DNA from: Cydia pomonella
Taxonomy: Eukaryota; Arthropoda; Insecta; Lepidoptera; Tortricidae
Direction of reading: 5' to 3'
Length of the DNA stretch: 64,000 bases
Assembly: GCF_033807575.1 (NCBI RefSeq)
Contig: NC_084726.1
Coordinates: forward strand, 1,426,001-1,490,000
Every line of letters begins with the position of its first letter. The stretch's first letter is position 1. A program made the position numbers and the translations under genes. Of this stretch, positions 1 through 10,939 are shown one piece after another. The notes below the pieces were generated by a model. It was not told the DNA's origin. It was given only the letters and a program-made list of their open reading frames with translations, and ran no database searches.

Positions 1-516
1 AATTGTCGGAAATTGTAGATTTAATCAGAAGACATCTTATTAAGATTCTATTAAATAGATCGAATGCTCATCTACTTAAGCTGTATTACCAAAAGATGCT
101 GTCTATGCCTATAACTTTGACATTTGTTCGTGTTAGAAAGAGACACACACAAGTATCAGAGGTAAGCCTACAGTTATGCTCTGTTTGCACACATAGACAT
201 AGACATAAATATATAAGTAGGCAGACAATATGTACTGACTTGTCTACGATTTTTTCTGAGAATGCGTGTATATTTAATTTAGTTTTTAATAATAAACATA
301 ACTCGTAAACGGTCGCCAATAGCAAAAAACGTTGTTAAACGTAAATAATATACACAAAATTTTCTATAAAAAAAAACAGTACACTTTTTGAATGGATCAA
401 TATTTAAAAAGATATTAAAGAGGGAGAGTTAATTAAAATCAATTCTATGGTTACTTTTCTTTAGTTTTTTGTAAATAATTTGAATAAACATAACCAGGTA
501 GGTATAGGTAGCCCAA

Positions 517-538
517 ATGTGTGTGTGTGTGTGTGTGT
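517..538. repeat. (GT)n microsatellite
   Basis: About eleven GT dinucleotides in a row. The rest of 1-1180 is AT-rich; I see no supportable gene there, only short chance ORFs. Confidence 0.9.
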
Positions 539-1198
539 AGAATATGCTAAGATGGAGGGTAGGTGTAGTTTAGGTACATGGTTGAATTTAAAACTATTAG
601 TTTATGTTGTTACCTCAGGCAGGTTCTGTGCAAAACTTGATAACTTTGTGACATACAAAACAGTTACAGACTGAAAATGATTAGAAGATAGATATTTAAG
701 AAGTTTCTCGTAAATATTTAGTTTCTAATAACTTTACGCGCATGTTTTCACGTAGCTACGTTAGTACGCCTAGATGAGCGAGTCAATAATGTAATAAGAC
801 CATGACATTTTCACTAAATAAGCCGGTTATACCGACACATGTTATATCTGTCCGTCTGTCTGTCCATCACGACTCAGTAGCGTCAACCTTTGACCCTATT
901 ACGTTACGGGTTCATTCAAATAAATTAAATCCAAAATAACCTAACTTATTATTAAAACCACATAACCTATGTTACTTTTACACTAATCTTATTTTATAAA
1001 ACCATTCAAAATTGAATTCTAAAACAATGTTATAAAACTAATATTCGCAAAATTGGGAAGCATAAGATACGAGGTGCGCAAAATTAATCGTCTATATTGA
1101 CTTATTCGTTTTGGTTTTACTCGTTTATCGAACATTGCTAATTGGGTAATATATGCTCGAAGTGAAGGTCGTAAGCGCCGTTAGTACAGGATGGGCAA

Positions 1199-1521
1199 AT
1201 AAGAAGTATACATCATCATCATTCGCTTGCCCTTATCCCATTCATTTGGGGTCGGCGCAGCATGTCTTTTCCTTCCATATCTTTCTGTCACCCGTCATCT
1301 CATCGTTCACTCGCGTTCGTTTCATGTCATCTCTCACACAATCCATCCACCGTTTCCTAGGTTTTCCTCTGCCGTTCCATCCCTCCACATTCATTCGTAA
1401 TACCTTTCTCGTCACATGACTTTCATCCCTCCGCATCACATGCCCATACCACGCTAGGCGATTCGCTCTTACTTTTTCTATTATGGGTGCAACTTTCAGA
1501 CTTCCTATAAGAAGTATACAT
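1199..1521 (-). mobile_element. 5'-truncated non-LTR retrotransposon (RT C-terminal end) with 15-bp target duplication
   Basis: Minus-strand coding from about 1439 to 1242 reads MRRDESHVTRKVLRMNVEGW and then a basic tail with KRWMDCVRDDMKRT and KTCCADPK. This is the typical C-terminus of RTE-like LINE reverse transcriptases in moths. The insertion is flanked by a direct repeat ATAAGAAGTATACAT at 1199-1213 and 1507-1521. The 3' tail is a short ATC/GAT repeat at 1212-1221. It lies inside the mariner-like relic, so it is younger than that element. Confidence 0.8.
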
Positions 1522-1635
1522 ATTGTTTTTTAATTTTTAACTATACTAAGTTCAAAAATTATTAAATATTGTTTTAAAAATATATTACTCAGGGTTAGCA
1601 AATATCCGGGTAATCAGGGTTATAAAATAAAATTT

Positions 1636-1995
1636 GGACCCGGGTACGTCCTTAAACTACGTCCACAAGAGAGGTATAGGCACTGTGAATGTTATCTCGC
1701 TTTGTGTGGTAGGGCACAGCCAGTGGATGTCATTGCAGTCTAGAGCAGAGCCCAACTGGGGAAGTACCTCCACCTTACAGAAAACCGCAGCCAAATAACA
1801 CTAGACCCTACTCATAGTGTTGTGTTCCTGCCGGTGAGTAAGGTTGCTCAACGAGGGGAGGGAGGGTTGTTAGGGCTGGCAACGCGCATGTGATTCCTCT
1901 GGACTTGCAGGCGTACATAGGCTACGGAGACTGCTTACCATCAGGCGGGCCGTAGGCTTGTTTGCCGCCAACGTAGTATAGAAAAAAAAATACAT
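1636..1995 (+). repeat. Dispersed poly(A)-ended repeat, family 'GGTGAGTAAGG' (copy 1)
   Basis: Shares blocks such as CACTAGACCCTACTCATAGT, CTGCCGGTGAGTAAGGTTGC and CCATCAGGCGGGCCGTA with copies near 40.8, 42.5, 43.0, 51.4, 59.4 and 62.4 kb. It ends in a run of A at 1981-1990, which fits retroposition (SINE, or the 3' end of a LINE). No coding capacity is visible. Confidence 0.75.
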
Positions 1996-2595
1996 GCGGA
2001 ACATAATGTCTGATATACGAGTATGTCCACCACTAACAGCAGGCAAATGTGAGCCCTTTTCATCGCAATTTTCAGCATATTTTGGCACATTTTCGGTGTT
2101 GTCTGAGTAAATTTGTGTCGGATGGTCGGCGGTTTAACTGTTTAAATTTAATCAGCTTGTTAGCATAGACACGTAATTTTAGATAGCCCCTCAAAAATAA
2201 GTCAGGAGCTACAAAATTTGGGGAATTTGGGAGCCAATTACTGTCACTGTTTCTCAAAATTAATTGAGCAAACAACGTGTTATAAACAACACAAACATTT
2301 GAGAAAAAATTGCTTGCTGCTAGAGGCAGACATTTGGCAGAAATTATCTTCCGTATACAATCGCCAACCCTGAATAATATGTATATTTATGAAAAAATGT
2401 TTAGTAAATTTTGCACTTAATATAATTAAAATTTTAAAACAAATTGTATCACTCTTATTTGCCCACCCTGTAGTGTGGTTGTGTCGTTTTGGAAGTTTGA
2501 GTTATTGAAGCGAAGTAAAAGTGGAGCAAGGGAGGAAATAAATTTAGGCCACGTTTCACAGTGTTTCGTCTAGAATGGTTGGACAACGGAGTTTT

Positions 2596-2638
2596 ATTAA
2601 TAGGGTCCCGGTTTACCCTTTTGGGTACGGGACCCTAA
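2596..2638. repeat. Terminal fragment of the GGGTTCCGT...ACGGAACCCTA repeat family
   Basis: Imperfect palindrome AGGGTCCCGGTTTACCC / GGGTACGGGACCCT. The same terminus closes longer copies near 14.17 kb and 45.48 kb. Confidence 0.6.
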
Positions 2639-2658
2639 AATATGAATAAAGAGGAAAC

Positions 2659-3041
2659 CATATAACCTTATAAGGGAAAAGTGTGGACTGAACGAAGATG
2701 TAGTGACAAAAATTGAGAAAGGTATGTTGAAATGGTTTGGACACGTGGAAAGAATGAGTGAAAGAAGGTTAACAAAGAGAGTGTATAAGGGAGAAGTAGA
2801 AGAGGGAGCTGGAAGGGGTAGACCTCGGCGGACTTTCTCTGATCAAATCGGGGAAATCCTGAAGAAAGGCCAGGTCAAGAGCACTCTAAACCGACGAGCG
2901 TGTATGAGGTTTTGCAAGTGAAGGAAACGAAAGAGGTACGAGTATGTCAGGATCGTAGCAAGTGGAAATCCGTGGTCTCTGCCTACCCCTCCGGGAAATA
3001 GGTGTGATTATATGTATGTATGTATGTATGTCATATAACCT
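2659..3041 (+). mobile_element. 5'-truncated LINE, RT C-terminal tail (copy 1) with 10-bp target duplication
   Basis: Encodes the stretch MLKWFGHVERMSERRLTKRV followed by a Gly/Arg-rich segment (GAGRGRPRRTFSDQIGEILK), the C-terminal thumb/tail of a moth LINE reverse transcriptase. It is nearly identical to the longer copy at 63129-63760. The reading frame breaks near 2915. The insertion ends in (ATGT)n. Direct repeats CATATAACCT lie at 2659-2668 and 3032-3041. Confidence 0.85.
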
Positions 3042-3230
3042 ATTAGATAAGCGTTGCATGCGCGTAAGGAACTGCATTTAAGAAATCAATTTGCTCTTCT
3101 TTATCGACGACCAAGGTCATACCCGCGGCCTTTCAACGCTCGTGCAGTCCCTTTCTATTTGCGACTGCAGTAAAGAACTATTCACACCGGAGTTATTAGA
3201 TTGGTACAATCTCGCTAGCCTACTTCTATA

Positions 3231-3955
3231 GACGACCGGTCTGGGTGACCCTGCCTGAAGCCCATGTTGCCGGGTTGGAATCCCGGTAAGGGCATTTACC
3301 TCTATTTGTGTGATGAACACAGATATTTGTTCCCGAGTCATGGTTGTTTTCTATGTATACTAGGTGCCCGTGAGCATTGCGCAACATTTTAACTAAGCAT
3401 TCCTGGTAATATTTAGAAACTAAAATGTCATATAAAATTTTCTGGATTAGGCCTAGTTTCAGAGATAAATGTTTTTCGAAATCATTCTTTCGCCATAAGT
3501 CGGTACAAAACACATTTTTGACTGCGGTATTGCCACTTTGAGGTCTAGTCTGGAAATACCTATTGATTGACATCGAAAAATTTTAAAAATGTATTCGAGA
3601 GGCTACCCCTAAATTAAAAGTATTTTTTTTTTAGTTTATTTTAGGTTATGTGTTTATCAATAAAAATTACGTTTTATGTACAAAGGAGTGTTCAAAAAAA
3701 GAGGAAAAAAAACAAAAATTTTTTTTTTTGTCGAATATAACAAAAAGTCATATAACATTTTTTGCTTCTGTTGCCATCAGGAATGCAGCGTTAAGATCTC
3801 TCGCAATGCTCACGGGCACCTTAATAAGTGTGTAAGTATGTATAAGTATGTATTTATTTTTATACGTATATATATCGTCGCCTAGTACCCCTAGTACAAG
3901 CTTTCCTTAGTTTGTGGCTAGGTCGATCTGTGTAAGATTGTCCCCAAAAAAATAA
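3231..3955 (+). mobile_element. tRNA-derived SINE, split by a MITE
   Basis: The head GACGACCGGTCTGGGTGACC and the promoter B-box-like GGTTGGAATCC are followed by the body (TGTGATGAACACAGATATTTG). The body is interrupted at about 3361-3822 by a palindromic element and resumes as TAAGTATGTATTTATTTT, ending in TGTGTAAGATTGTCCCC and an A/T tail near 3955. The tail differs from that of the other SINEs in the window, so this is a second subfamily. Confidence 0.7.
3361..3822. mobile_element. MITE with GGTGCCCGTGAGCATTGCG inverted termini
   Basis: The left end GGTGCCCGTGAGCATTGCG (3363) matches the complement of CGCAATGCTCACGGGCACC (ending 3820). It is flanked by TA/TTA and inserted in the SINE body. 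Short ORFs inside are not protein-like. About 460 bp, non-autonomous. Confidence 0.75.
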
Positions 3956-4740
3956 ATATAATAGTCGATTTATACCCAGGTTGGGTACAAATTATCTTTC
4001 ACCTGACATTGATGTCGGTCACTTGAATTTCAATGCCTATATTTACTAAAAAATTAACGGATTTGCTTTCTATCAACATTTACCAATTGTTTAATTTGTA
4101 TTCTAATAATCCTAATAAAAAATTATACGTTGCCACTTTTTTAAAGAAACAGCCTAAAATAATAAAAAAATAAAACAGAGAACGCAGCGTTTTTTTGTCA
4201 TCATACTAACGCGCCCCAACCTTATATTTGAAAGGGACTATTTGTATCATCTATATGTAGATCACTGTGGTCTATGTTGAAAGTGTTGAAACATTTGTAT
4301 AATTGTAGTATTGCGTTGCTGAATATAGGTTGGTCATGGGAAATATCACTGTTAATGTATTATTTATTACTAAAGCGAAAATAAAAATATTCACAGGCCA
4401 ATTCGAACGCACACGGACAATAGCGGAAAGCACGTTACCTAAATAACATGATTTGAATATGATTCAGATATCAGTTTATTTTCGAATTGGCGTGTTATCA
4501 TTAGAACAAGTTGAATTTGCTTCTTAAGAAAAAAAAAGAGGGATGTATACTTGTCCATATACTATACTACACTACACTGGCTCAGTGACCCAATCAGAAT
4601 CTTGGCCTCTGACACAAGAGAGCGCCACTAGCCACTAGCTAGTTGAGTATTCCGAGGGCGGACAGGTCTTTTAGGACTTCGTCACTCTAGTGGTATCTGG
4701 GACGCCCAAAAAAAAAAAATGGCACTCTAGGTTAAGTTTT
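3956..4740. other. No gene seen; possible small foldback element
   Basis: AT-rich sequence. Between about 4396 and 4492 there is GGCCAATTCGAA at one side and TTCGAATTGGC at the other, suggesting a small foldback element. A poly(A)-like run lies at 4708-4720. I cannot assign anything else. Confidence 0.4.
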
Positions 4741-4748
4741 TTTATAAT

Positions 4749-4967
4749 ATGACACACAAAAACACAACACACACAGGTAAACGAAAATCTGGTGGGCAAT
4801 ACCAGAGCTATAATGTCTTAAAACGCCACCTGCCAGCCACCGGCATATCGTCCGAGTCGTGGGAGGAGCCAACTCGGAGATCAGACTGGCGAACTGCTGT
4901 CAATACGGGTCTTGATAACTTTGAACCCAGGTTGAAGATCTTAGACGCCAAACATCAGCTCCGATAA
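4749..4967 (+). pseudogene. Non-LTR retrotransposon RT C-terminal fragment
   Basis: The frame reads GKRKSGGQYQSYNVLKRHL, then ESWEEPTRRSDWRTAV, then NFEPRLKILDAKHQLR and a stop. The pattern GKRxxGGQxxRYKDxxK...W...RxxWRxxV...FE is the same C-terminal block found at 39121-39512, so the two are related CR1/L2-like LINE tails. Only about 70 residues remain. Confidence 0.65.
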
Positions 4968-5699
4968 ACTCGGCCCAAGCCCTCCTACTATTATACATAC
5001 AACGCGTCTGGGCAGCTCTACTGTGCATCGTGTTGTCGGATTTTCAAAAACCAAATTTAGATTTGCAATTCACGTTCACGCCCATGCACAGGTTGTCAGG
5101 GTTGTCAGGATGTCGTCATGTCGCCGTCGGCGGATAAGTCTGGGAGGTCATTATCATCGTATGTTTTTGTATTGTGTTGTAAGTGTTTTTATATTTTACT
5201 TTTATATTCATATTATGACCTAGTCTAAGATGAAAAATAAATATACAACTCAATAATGCCAACTCTCAGCTGCCTCACTTGATTCATCCTCAATCAGCTG
5301 AACCAATGGCGTATGTAAACATTATGAGCTGTCATACCCTTTTAGCCTCGCCTACATTCCAGGCACGACCTAAAGCCTATAGGTCATTCTAAGTCTAGAT
5401 CACCTAAATGCGACGAGTAATGCGAATCATCGAATCAACGAGTGAATATTTTATAAAATTCAAACAAAAATACAAAATTCTTTATTTCATAAAAGCGTAC
5501 ATAGTTATGATTTTTTATTGGTATTCAGGATAACAACAGCCGTAAATATAACTAAACATATAAATGCTTACATAAAAGAAGGCCAATGACAGATGACAGA
5601 CAGAATGATGCAGGGGATGAGGCCTCCCAGTAAGCAAAGGAATGCCCGAGTTGAGGTTGAGAGGCACCGCTCTTCCCTTAGGTCTATGAAAGTTACATA

Positions 5700-6135
5700 C
5701 TTTATTTATTTATTTAATCTTTATTGCACAATACATGAAGGTACAAATGGCGGACTTAATACCTTAAGGCATTCTCTACCAGTCAACCAATGGGTTAAAC
5801 CAGAAAGATTAAGTAGGTGCAGTGTCTTTTAAATTAAATGAATTTGTAACCGAGACTATATATGAATATAAACTATATACTTAATACAAATAAACATACA
5901 TATATTAATACATACATAATTATACCAAGTGTGAATCATTAAGTTGATGAAGATGAAAGTTTGTCAAGGAAATACTTGCGCAACATGCGCTTGAATGTGA
6001 ATTTGGTCTGCGCTTGTCTGATAGAGTGGGAGAACGTTCCAAAGTCTGATTGCCTGAACAGTGAAAGAATTGGACATGAAACCCGTTCGGTGTTGGGGGA
6101 CAATGAGCTTAAGACTACGACTACTTTAGTAGTTA
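5700..6135 (-). mobile_element. LINE 3' end: RT C-terminus plus 3' UTR
   Basis: Reading the minus strand from about 6085, a frameshifted segment gives NSFTVQAIRLWNVLP and then SIRQAQTKFTFKRMLRKYF, typical of the last residues of LINE reverse transcriptases. The 3' UTR that follows contains GGTTGACTGGTAGAGAATGC and ends with AATAAAGATTAAATAAATAA at about 5700-5720. The same UTR recurs at 11.4 kb (plus) and 51.1 kb (minus). Confidence 0.7.
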
Positions 6136-6479
6136 CTTCAAAGCTTTTTTAGATTAACTTAGGTATTACATACAATAGGTAGGACATGCTTGGACATACT
6201 TGTAAGTAAATATTAAAACTATAATACTAGCTTATGTAAGTGTGTATATTGATATGATTAATTGATGAGCTTGGTACGAAGTTATTATGGTCAATGTATG
6301 GGGAAGACAATTACATTATATCCAGCTTGAAACGAATGTAGTATGATATCTTTGGGTATGGTGCTTTATGCAAACTAGTGTCCCCTCCTGCTGACGCAAC
6401 TCCCCTTTTAGCGTGAAATATGGAGGTAAATAGATGGGAGGATGAAAATAAAAAGATTGCAGGCCCACTTTGGAGGAGA

Positions 6480-6592
6480 AAAGCAGGAAATCGGGCTGCT
6501 TGGAGGAGATTAGGAGAGGCGTATGCCCAACAGTGGGCATACTCGGGACTCTCGGGAGGGTGTATCGCTCTTGCATGAAAAAAAATTAACAC
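6480..6592 (+). pseudogene. LINE RT extreme C-terminus remnant
   Basis: The plus frame reads RRLGEAYAQQWAYSGL before A-rich sequence. This is the usual end of RTE-type LINE polyproteins (...AYAQQW...). Similar ends are at 53.58 kb (plus) and 60.15 kb (minus). Confidence 0.6.
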
Positions 6593-6625
6593 AATTAATT
6601 TCTAATATCGAGGTAATTTAGTAGG

Positions 6626-6692
6626 ATTTATTTGTGTGATGAGCACGGATATTTGCTCCTGAGTCATGGGTGTTTTCTATGTATAAATATGT
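6626..6692 (+). mobile_element. SINE body fragment
   Basis: TTTGTGTGATGAGCACGGAT and TGAGTCATGGGTGTTTTCTA match the body of the SINE family. Head and tail are absent. Confidence 0.6.
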
Positions 6693-6694
6693 AG

Positions 6695-7135
6695 TACCTG
6701 GGCGACCGAGCTTTGCTCGGATATTATTGTAATATGGTGGTGTATAGGTAATAATCTTAACTACATTTTTTTACTAATTTAAACTTGTCTAAAACAATAA
6801 AAATTAAAAAATTATATATAAACTTGAACATATAAAAAAAAAACAAAAGTTAGTCACCGGGCGAGATTCGAACCCGTAACACTCGTTTAGCAGTCCGCGT
6901 CTTAACCCGCTGGACCAGACGGACAGTGGCTGGCGACACGAAATTAGCGACCATATTCTGCGTCGAAAGAAAAACGCATGAAAACTCGAAAACACGCGTT
7001 TTCCCAAACATAAGACTAATCTAGATAGATTGTATACCCCCAAAAACCCCCATATACCAAATTTCAGCGAAATCGTTAGAGCCGTTTCCGAGATCACAGA
7101 AATATATATATATACAAGAATTGCTCGTTTAAAGG
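6695..7135 (-). mobile_element. Hairpin-ended dispersed element with internal tRNA-like segment (copy 1)
   Basis: Near-identical, in opposite orientation, to 15003-15485. Read on the minus strand it starts TCTTATACCTTTAAACGAGC and ends with the hairpin CCGAGCAAAGCTCGG followed by TCGCCCAGGTACT. In the middle is a tRNA-like block with a B-box-like GGTTCGAATCTCGCCCGG and an A-box-like TGGTCCAGCGGGTTAAGA. The TC start and the hairpin about 10 nt from the 3' end suggest a Helitron-like element; the tRNA-like block suggests a SINE origin. The class is unresolved. Confidence 0.55.
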
Positions 7136-7175
7136 TATAAGATTTATAAGTCTATGTATAAATAAGTCATTGTTA

Positions 7176-7242
7176 CCTAACCCTTTGGACGTCAAGTTCG
7201 AAATAAATATTTCAATTCAATTCAATTCAATTCAATCCAATT
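7176..7242 (+). repeat. LINE 3' tail with (CAATT)n
   Basis: TAACCCTTTGGACGTCAAG, then AATAAATA and an (ATTCA)n run at about 7209-7235. This matches the style of the LINE tail at 43.38-43.46 kb. Confidence 0.5.
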
Positions 7243-7285
7243 TATCTATATGTATAAGTATGTATATCGTCGTCTAGTACAGATA

Positions 7286-7396
7286 GCCACAACGGACCAA
7301 CTGGCAGACATGTTTATAAAACCGATGCCAAGATCAAGGCTTGTTATGCTAAGAAAAAGAATCGGCCTTACACACATCGTTGAGGGAAAGTATTAA
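7286..7396 (+). pseudogene. Copia-type LTR retrotransposon, extreme C-terminus of Pol
   Basis: The plus frame reads TTDQLADMFIKPMPRSRLVM, then RKRIGLTHIVEGKY and a stop. The motif QLADxFTKPLP is the conserved end of the RNase H domain of Ty1/copia polyproteins. Only about 36 residues survive and no LTR is recognisable. Confidence 0.75.
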
Positions 7397-7399
7397 TAG

Positions 7400-7538
7400 T
7401 ATTTTATGCAACAGTTGTATAAAAAGGGTCAAAAAAGGCGAGTGGCGTGAGTTACAATGTGAGCCGGAGCCGAACATTGTAAAGGAATACGCCACGAGCA
7501 TTTTTTGACCTACTTATACAACGTTGCATACAATATTT
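7400..7538. mobile_element. Palindromic MITE
   Basis: The left end TATTTTATGCAACAGTTGTA pairs with the right end ACAACGTTGCATACAATA; inner blocks GGTCAAAAAAGGCGAGTGGC / GCCACGAGCATTTTTTGACC also pair. Non-coding. Confidence 0.75.
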
Positions 7539-7912
7539 TTCCTACGAGTCAACAAAAATAAATCTTAATTTAGGTAAACAAATTACAGCAAAAGTATATA
7601 GCCAAGACGCGCGAGCATACCTTGTTACGCGCCCAGCCCGCCCCGGGCCGCGGCCGGCCGGTCGGCGACACCTCCTCGTAACTCATGAGGCCCTGGTACT
7701 TGCTACTTGCTAAATTAAATTTTTGGACAGTTTTTTCTCAATTTTGGCCACCGTAGCCTACGGAGACTAACAAGCAACGCTAAGCGGTCTTCGTAGTCTA
7801 TGGGTGTTGCTATATTACGGGTGTCACATGCGTGTTTCTGACTTATGAAGTAATTATTTTTACTATGCAACCAAATGAATATTTTGTACGTTGGCAGCAA
7901 TGCACTTAGTTT
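7539..7912. other. No gene seen; contains a GC-rich island
   Basis: At 7629-7665 a CG-rich stretch (GCCCCGGGCCGCGGCCGGCC) stands out from the AT-rich surroundings. No ORF or RNA gene can be supported. Confidence 0.4.
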
Positions 7913-8260
7913 AAAACTGTATTCGTTTTGGTTTTGTTAGGTTGGTAGCCATTAATCGCAGTAACATTATAGCTTATAAAAGCACAAGAGCTTTTATGAG
8001 GAATAGACAATATAGACTTTTCTTGAAATCTTTTATGTATGTTCTTATATTCGTGTTAATGAATGCATAAATGACAGATAACAGTAGAGGAGTAGGAAAA
8101 AACTGTATTCGTTTTGGTTTTGTTAGGTTGGTAGCCATTAATCGCAGTAACGTTATAGCGATTAAAAGCACAAGAGCTTTTATGAGGAATAGACAATATA
8201 GACTTTTCTTGAAACCTTTTATGTATGTTCTTATATTCGTGTTAATGAATGCATAAATGA
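7913..8260. repeat. Two direct repeat units of about 160 bp, period 186
   Basis: Units 7913-8073 and 8099-8260 share TTCGTTTTGGTTTTGTTAGG through to TTAATGAATGCATAAATGA with only a few differences. Internal spacer of about 25 bp. No coding function is evident. Confidence 0.85.
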
Positions 8261-8816
8261 CTAGGAAAAAGTATTAAAACCTCATTCTTATCTAAGAATA
8301 ATGGTTGCTAGGCAACAATGTTTTTCTCATGGGTGCCGCCAGGATTACTTTCAGGGAGGTGCATAATAAATGGAATAGAAGAATTGATGCAGAAATTTAT
8401 TTTTCTTGTGTAATATAGTTCCGAGTTATGCTATCAAAATCATTGCAGATTTATATTGGTCTAACTCTATTGCTTGTGCAGACGCATAAAAAAACATGTA
8501 ATTTTTTTTATATATGTATTTTCTTACCTGCCAGGGGGGTGCAAGTGCACCCCCTTGCACCCTGCTGCCGGCGCCGATGGTTTTTCTAACAGTTGTATCA
8601 GACTTCCTTGTTTTTCGATCTCTATATATGTTGTACATTTTATCTTTTGAGCATTCGTTTAATTTATATACGTATTAATTTCCGTAAGATTAGTCTCCAT
8701 TGCTTCCGACCTTGCACATCTGACTTTAACGCTTACGATCGTTCTGTGTAAGATGTCCCCCCAATATTTATTTAGGTTTTAATAACAAACTTCCGTGAGA
8801 CAGAGACATATTAAAT

Positions 8817-8950
8817 ATGTTACAGCGGGTCACTCACGTATATTACTCGTAAGTCGAAAACGCTCGACATGTTCCACTCCGTTCCGAGGAGTGTCGTTAA
8901 ACATGTCGAGCGTTTTCGACTTAAAATACGTGAGTGACCCGTTGTAACAT
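8817..8950. mobile_element. Perfect-stem foldback MITE (ATGTTA...TAACAT), copy 1
   Basis: The end CGGGTCACTCACGTAT and the inner block AAGTCGAAAACGCTCGACAT are mirrored by ATGTCGAGCGTTTTCGACTT and ATACGTGAGTGACCCG. A sister copy lies at 59028-59169. Confidence 0.85.
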
Positions 8951-9019
8951 AGTTATCAGGTTATGGTGTAATAGATAATTTTATATAAATAAATAAATGT
9001 GCAGCGGATGTGTCGGAAG

Positions 9020-9085
9020 TACCAAGGTGGCGGAGAATGTCGCGCGCCTAAGCGCAGGTTCGAATCCGTGGAGTCGCCATTTCTG
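9020..9085 (+). other. tRNA-like sequence with B-box
   Basis: AGGTTCGAATCC is a good Pol III B box, and GGTGGCGGAGAATGTCGC could be a weak A box. No acceptor stem closes, so this is more likely a tRNA-derived fragment than a tRNA gene. Confidence 0.4.
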
Positions 9086-9380
9086 TTACTTTTAATTGAA
9101 AATCATCATCGCATTCATCGCACCATCGCATTTATTCGTGATAAGTGATAGCATATCAAAAGAATTTAAACATAGAATATAAATAGTTTACCACAAATTG
9201 GTCCCGCCTCAGCATAATTGCTAACCCAAAAGTCAGCGCTGATCTTCCGGCTAGACCATTTGTGGGTCACGAACGCAGCTGTACGACACGGCATAAAACT
9301 GAACGCGACTTTGCGGCGGCGAAAATCCTCCATATTAAATGAATTTTACGTTTTTAGTAACTCGCGTCTTATGCACTAAC

Positions 9381-9519
9381 CCCCTTATTCATAAACGTGT
9401 ACTAAAGTTACGATGCCGCTGATCATCGTTTGTCCCTTTCCGACGCATTGGTAATTATGATGGAAAGGGACAAACGATGAGCAACTTGTTAACTTTAGTA
9501 GACGTTTATGAATAAGGGG
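9381..9519. mobile_element. MITE with CCCCTTATTCATAAACG termini
   Basis: CCCCTTATTCATAAACGTGT on the left and CGTTTATGAATAAGGGG on the right. The inner block CATCGTTTGTCCCTTTCC pairs with GGAAAGGGACAAACGATG. About 139 bp. Confidence 0.8.
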
Positions 9520-10370
9520 TGCAACTCAATAGGTAGTGTAGCTCAGTGTAGTGTATGACTTTAGGTACCTATAAGTTAAATATGTATGATGATCTCGCAC
9601 TTTTCGTAAACGCTTTATAATGCAGTGTCTGTTTGGTGACTCCATGCCATCCTCTATCCACGAAGCACGCAGCTGGCCGGGTAACATTTAGAAAGGTTAA
9701 GTTTAACTGCAGCTCGCTAACCGCGGTAATGGGGTTTTTGGATTAACTACACGGTTAACTGATGAGCGAGTTAACACGGCTAACCCTAAAGACCCTTTTA
9801 CAGGCTTTTATTTTACATTTTGGAAGCCAATGACGGATATATCTGCACCGTAGGGCCAACGCCGAGGACGGATTAATCCGTCATTGATCACAGAGCAACA
9901 CAGACCTACGTGTATATGCATAAAGTTCAATTTCAGTTTTGACACTTCGGTGACGTGGCGTCCGAGTGACAGCTTTTGTGTTTGACAAGGCGTCGAACTT
10001 TATGGATATGACTAAATAACTGGATGAAACGCATTTTACTTAAAGTACTACGAAAATGAAAACTACTGAAGACATGGATTTCGGAATTGACCTATTATGA
10101 ATACAATACCTGAAGACGTTTACTGGATTGAACTTACTGAAAAGAAAATTTACACTACTTATGACAAGGCAGTATGGCTTGGAGCTTTAGCCTGTCCAAA
10201 TGGACGAAGAAAAAAAAATTGACAAGGCAACGAAAAGGTTAACTTGCAATGTATGTTATGGTCAAATCTTGCAAACTAAATTAGACCCACTTGAGCTGAA
10301 ACTTCACATACATAGGGGAAACTTACCTCGGACCTAGTTTTACCTCGGATACTTGGCAATATTTCCACAT
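9520..10370. other. No gene seen
   Basis: Contains an inverted pair CATAAAGTTCAA (about 9918) / GTCGAACTTTATGG (about 9990) that may be a small foldback element. Short frames are not protein-like. Confidence 0.4.
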
Positions 10371-10636
10371 TAAATATATTATAGGACATAGGACATTATT
10401 ACACAAATTGACTAAGTCCCACAGTAAGCTCAATAAAGCTTGTGTTGAGGGTACTTAGACAACGATATATATAATATATAAATATTTATAAATACTTAAA
10501 TACATAGAAAACACCCATGACTCAGGAACAAATATCCATGCTCATCACACGAATAAATGCCCTTACCACGATTTGAACCCGGGACCATCGGCTTCTTAGG
10601 CAGGGTCACTACCCACTAGGCCAAACCGGTCGTCAA
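10371..10636 (-). mobile_element. tRNA-derived SINE (full length)
   Basis: Read on the minus strand: head GACCGGTTTGGCCTAGTGGG, B-box-like GGTTCAAATC, body TCATGGGTGTTTTCTATG, and tail ACTGTGGGACTTAGTCAATT. Same family as 33190-33470, 51681-51943, 57125-57374 and 57548-57788. Confidence 0.85.
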
Positions 10637-10710
10637 GTCACATTGCCACGGCTATTGAAATATTTCGTTTATATTATTTGTAGCTTTATCATTAATTATC
10701 AAAACAAGCT

Positions 10711-10864
10711 AGAGTCGGACCAAGATAAGTTGACAACGATTTTGATATCTCAGACAGTGCAAGTGTTATTTTAAACGTCATACTTCTATGAAATTATGAC
10801 GTTTACTTAACACTTGCACAGACTGGGCTATCAAAATCGCTGCCAACTTAGCTTGGTCTGACAC
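10711..10864. mobile_element. Palindromic MITE (AGTCGGACCAAG...CTTGGTCTGACT)
   Basis: Inverted arms contain GATTTTGATATCTCAGACAG / CTGGGCTATCAAAATC and GCAAGTGTTA / TAACACTTGC. Related ends occur near 38.57 kb and around 58.25-59.25 kb. Confidence 0.8.
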
Positions 10865-10939
10865 TGACAAACTCAAGAAAAAATATATATTAAAAATTGT
10901 ATTATGAAAAGTCAGTATTTCGAACTTTTCATCAAGGAT

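Larger units (their letters stand above)
1187..2470 (-). mobile_element. Tc1/mariner-superfamily DNA transposon relic, with nested insertions
   Basis: Outer element whose ends are inverted: CAGGATGGGCAAATAAGA on the left and the complement of CAGGGTGGGCAAATAAGA on the right, each next to a TA, which fits the TA target duplication of Tc1/mariner elements. Inside, minus-strand 2275-2072 carries a degraded C-terminal transposase stretch. It reads NSDSNWLPNSPNF, then APDLFLRGYLKLRVYANK, and resembles the last catalytic block (WPPRSPDLTPxDFFLWGYLK) of mariner-like transposases. The ORF is broken. A LINE (1214-1506) and a poly(A)-ended repeat (1636-1995) are nested inside. Confidence 0.6.

Noticed and set aside
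3..308. 101-codon plus frame at the window start
   Set aside because: Does not begin with ATG, has low-complexity composition (HRHRHK) and matches no family I know.
6846..6928. Serine-like tRNA gene on the minus strand
   Set aside because: A and B boxes are present, but the sequence is embedded in a repeated element with a second copy at 15243-15318 and has no closed acceptor stem.
9020..9085. Functional tRNA gene
   Set aside because: Only the B box is convincing; the D-arm and acceptor stem do not form.
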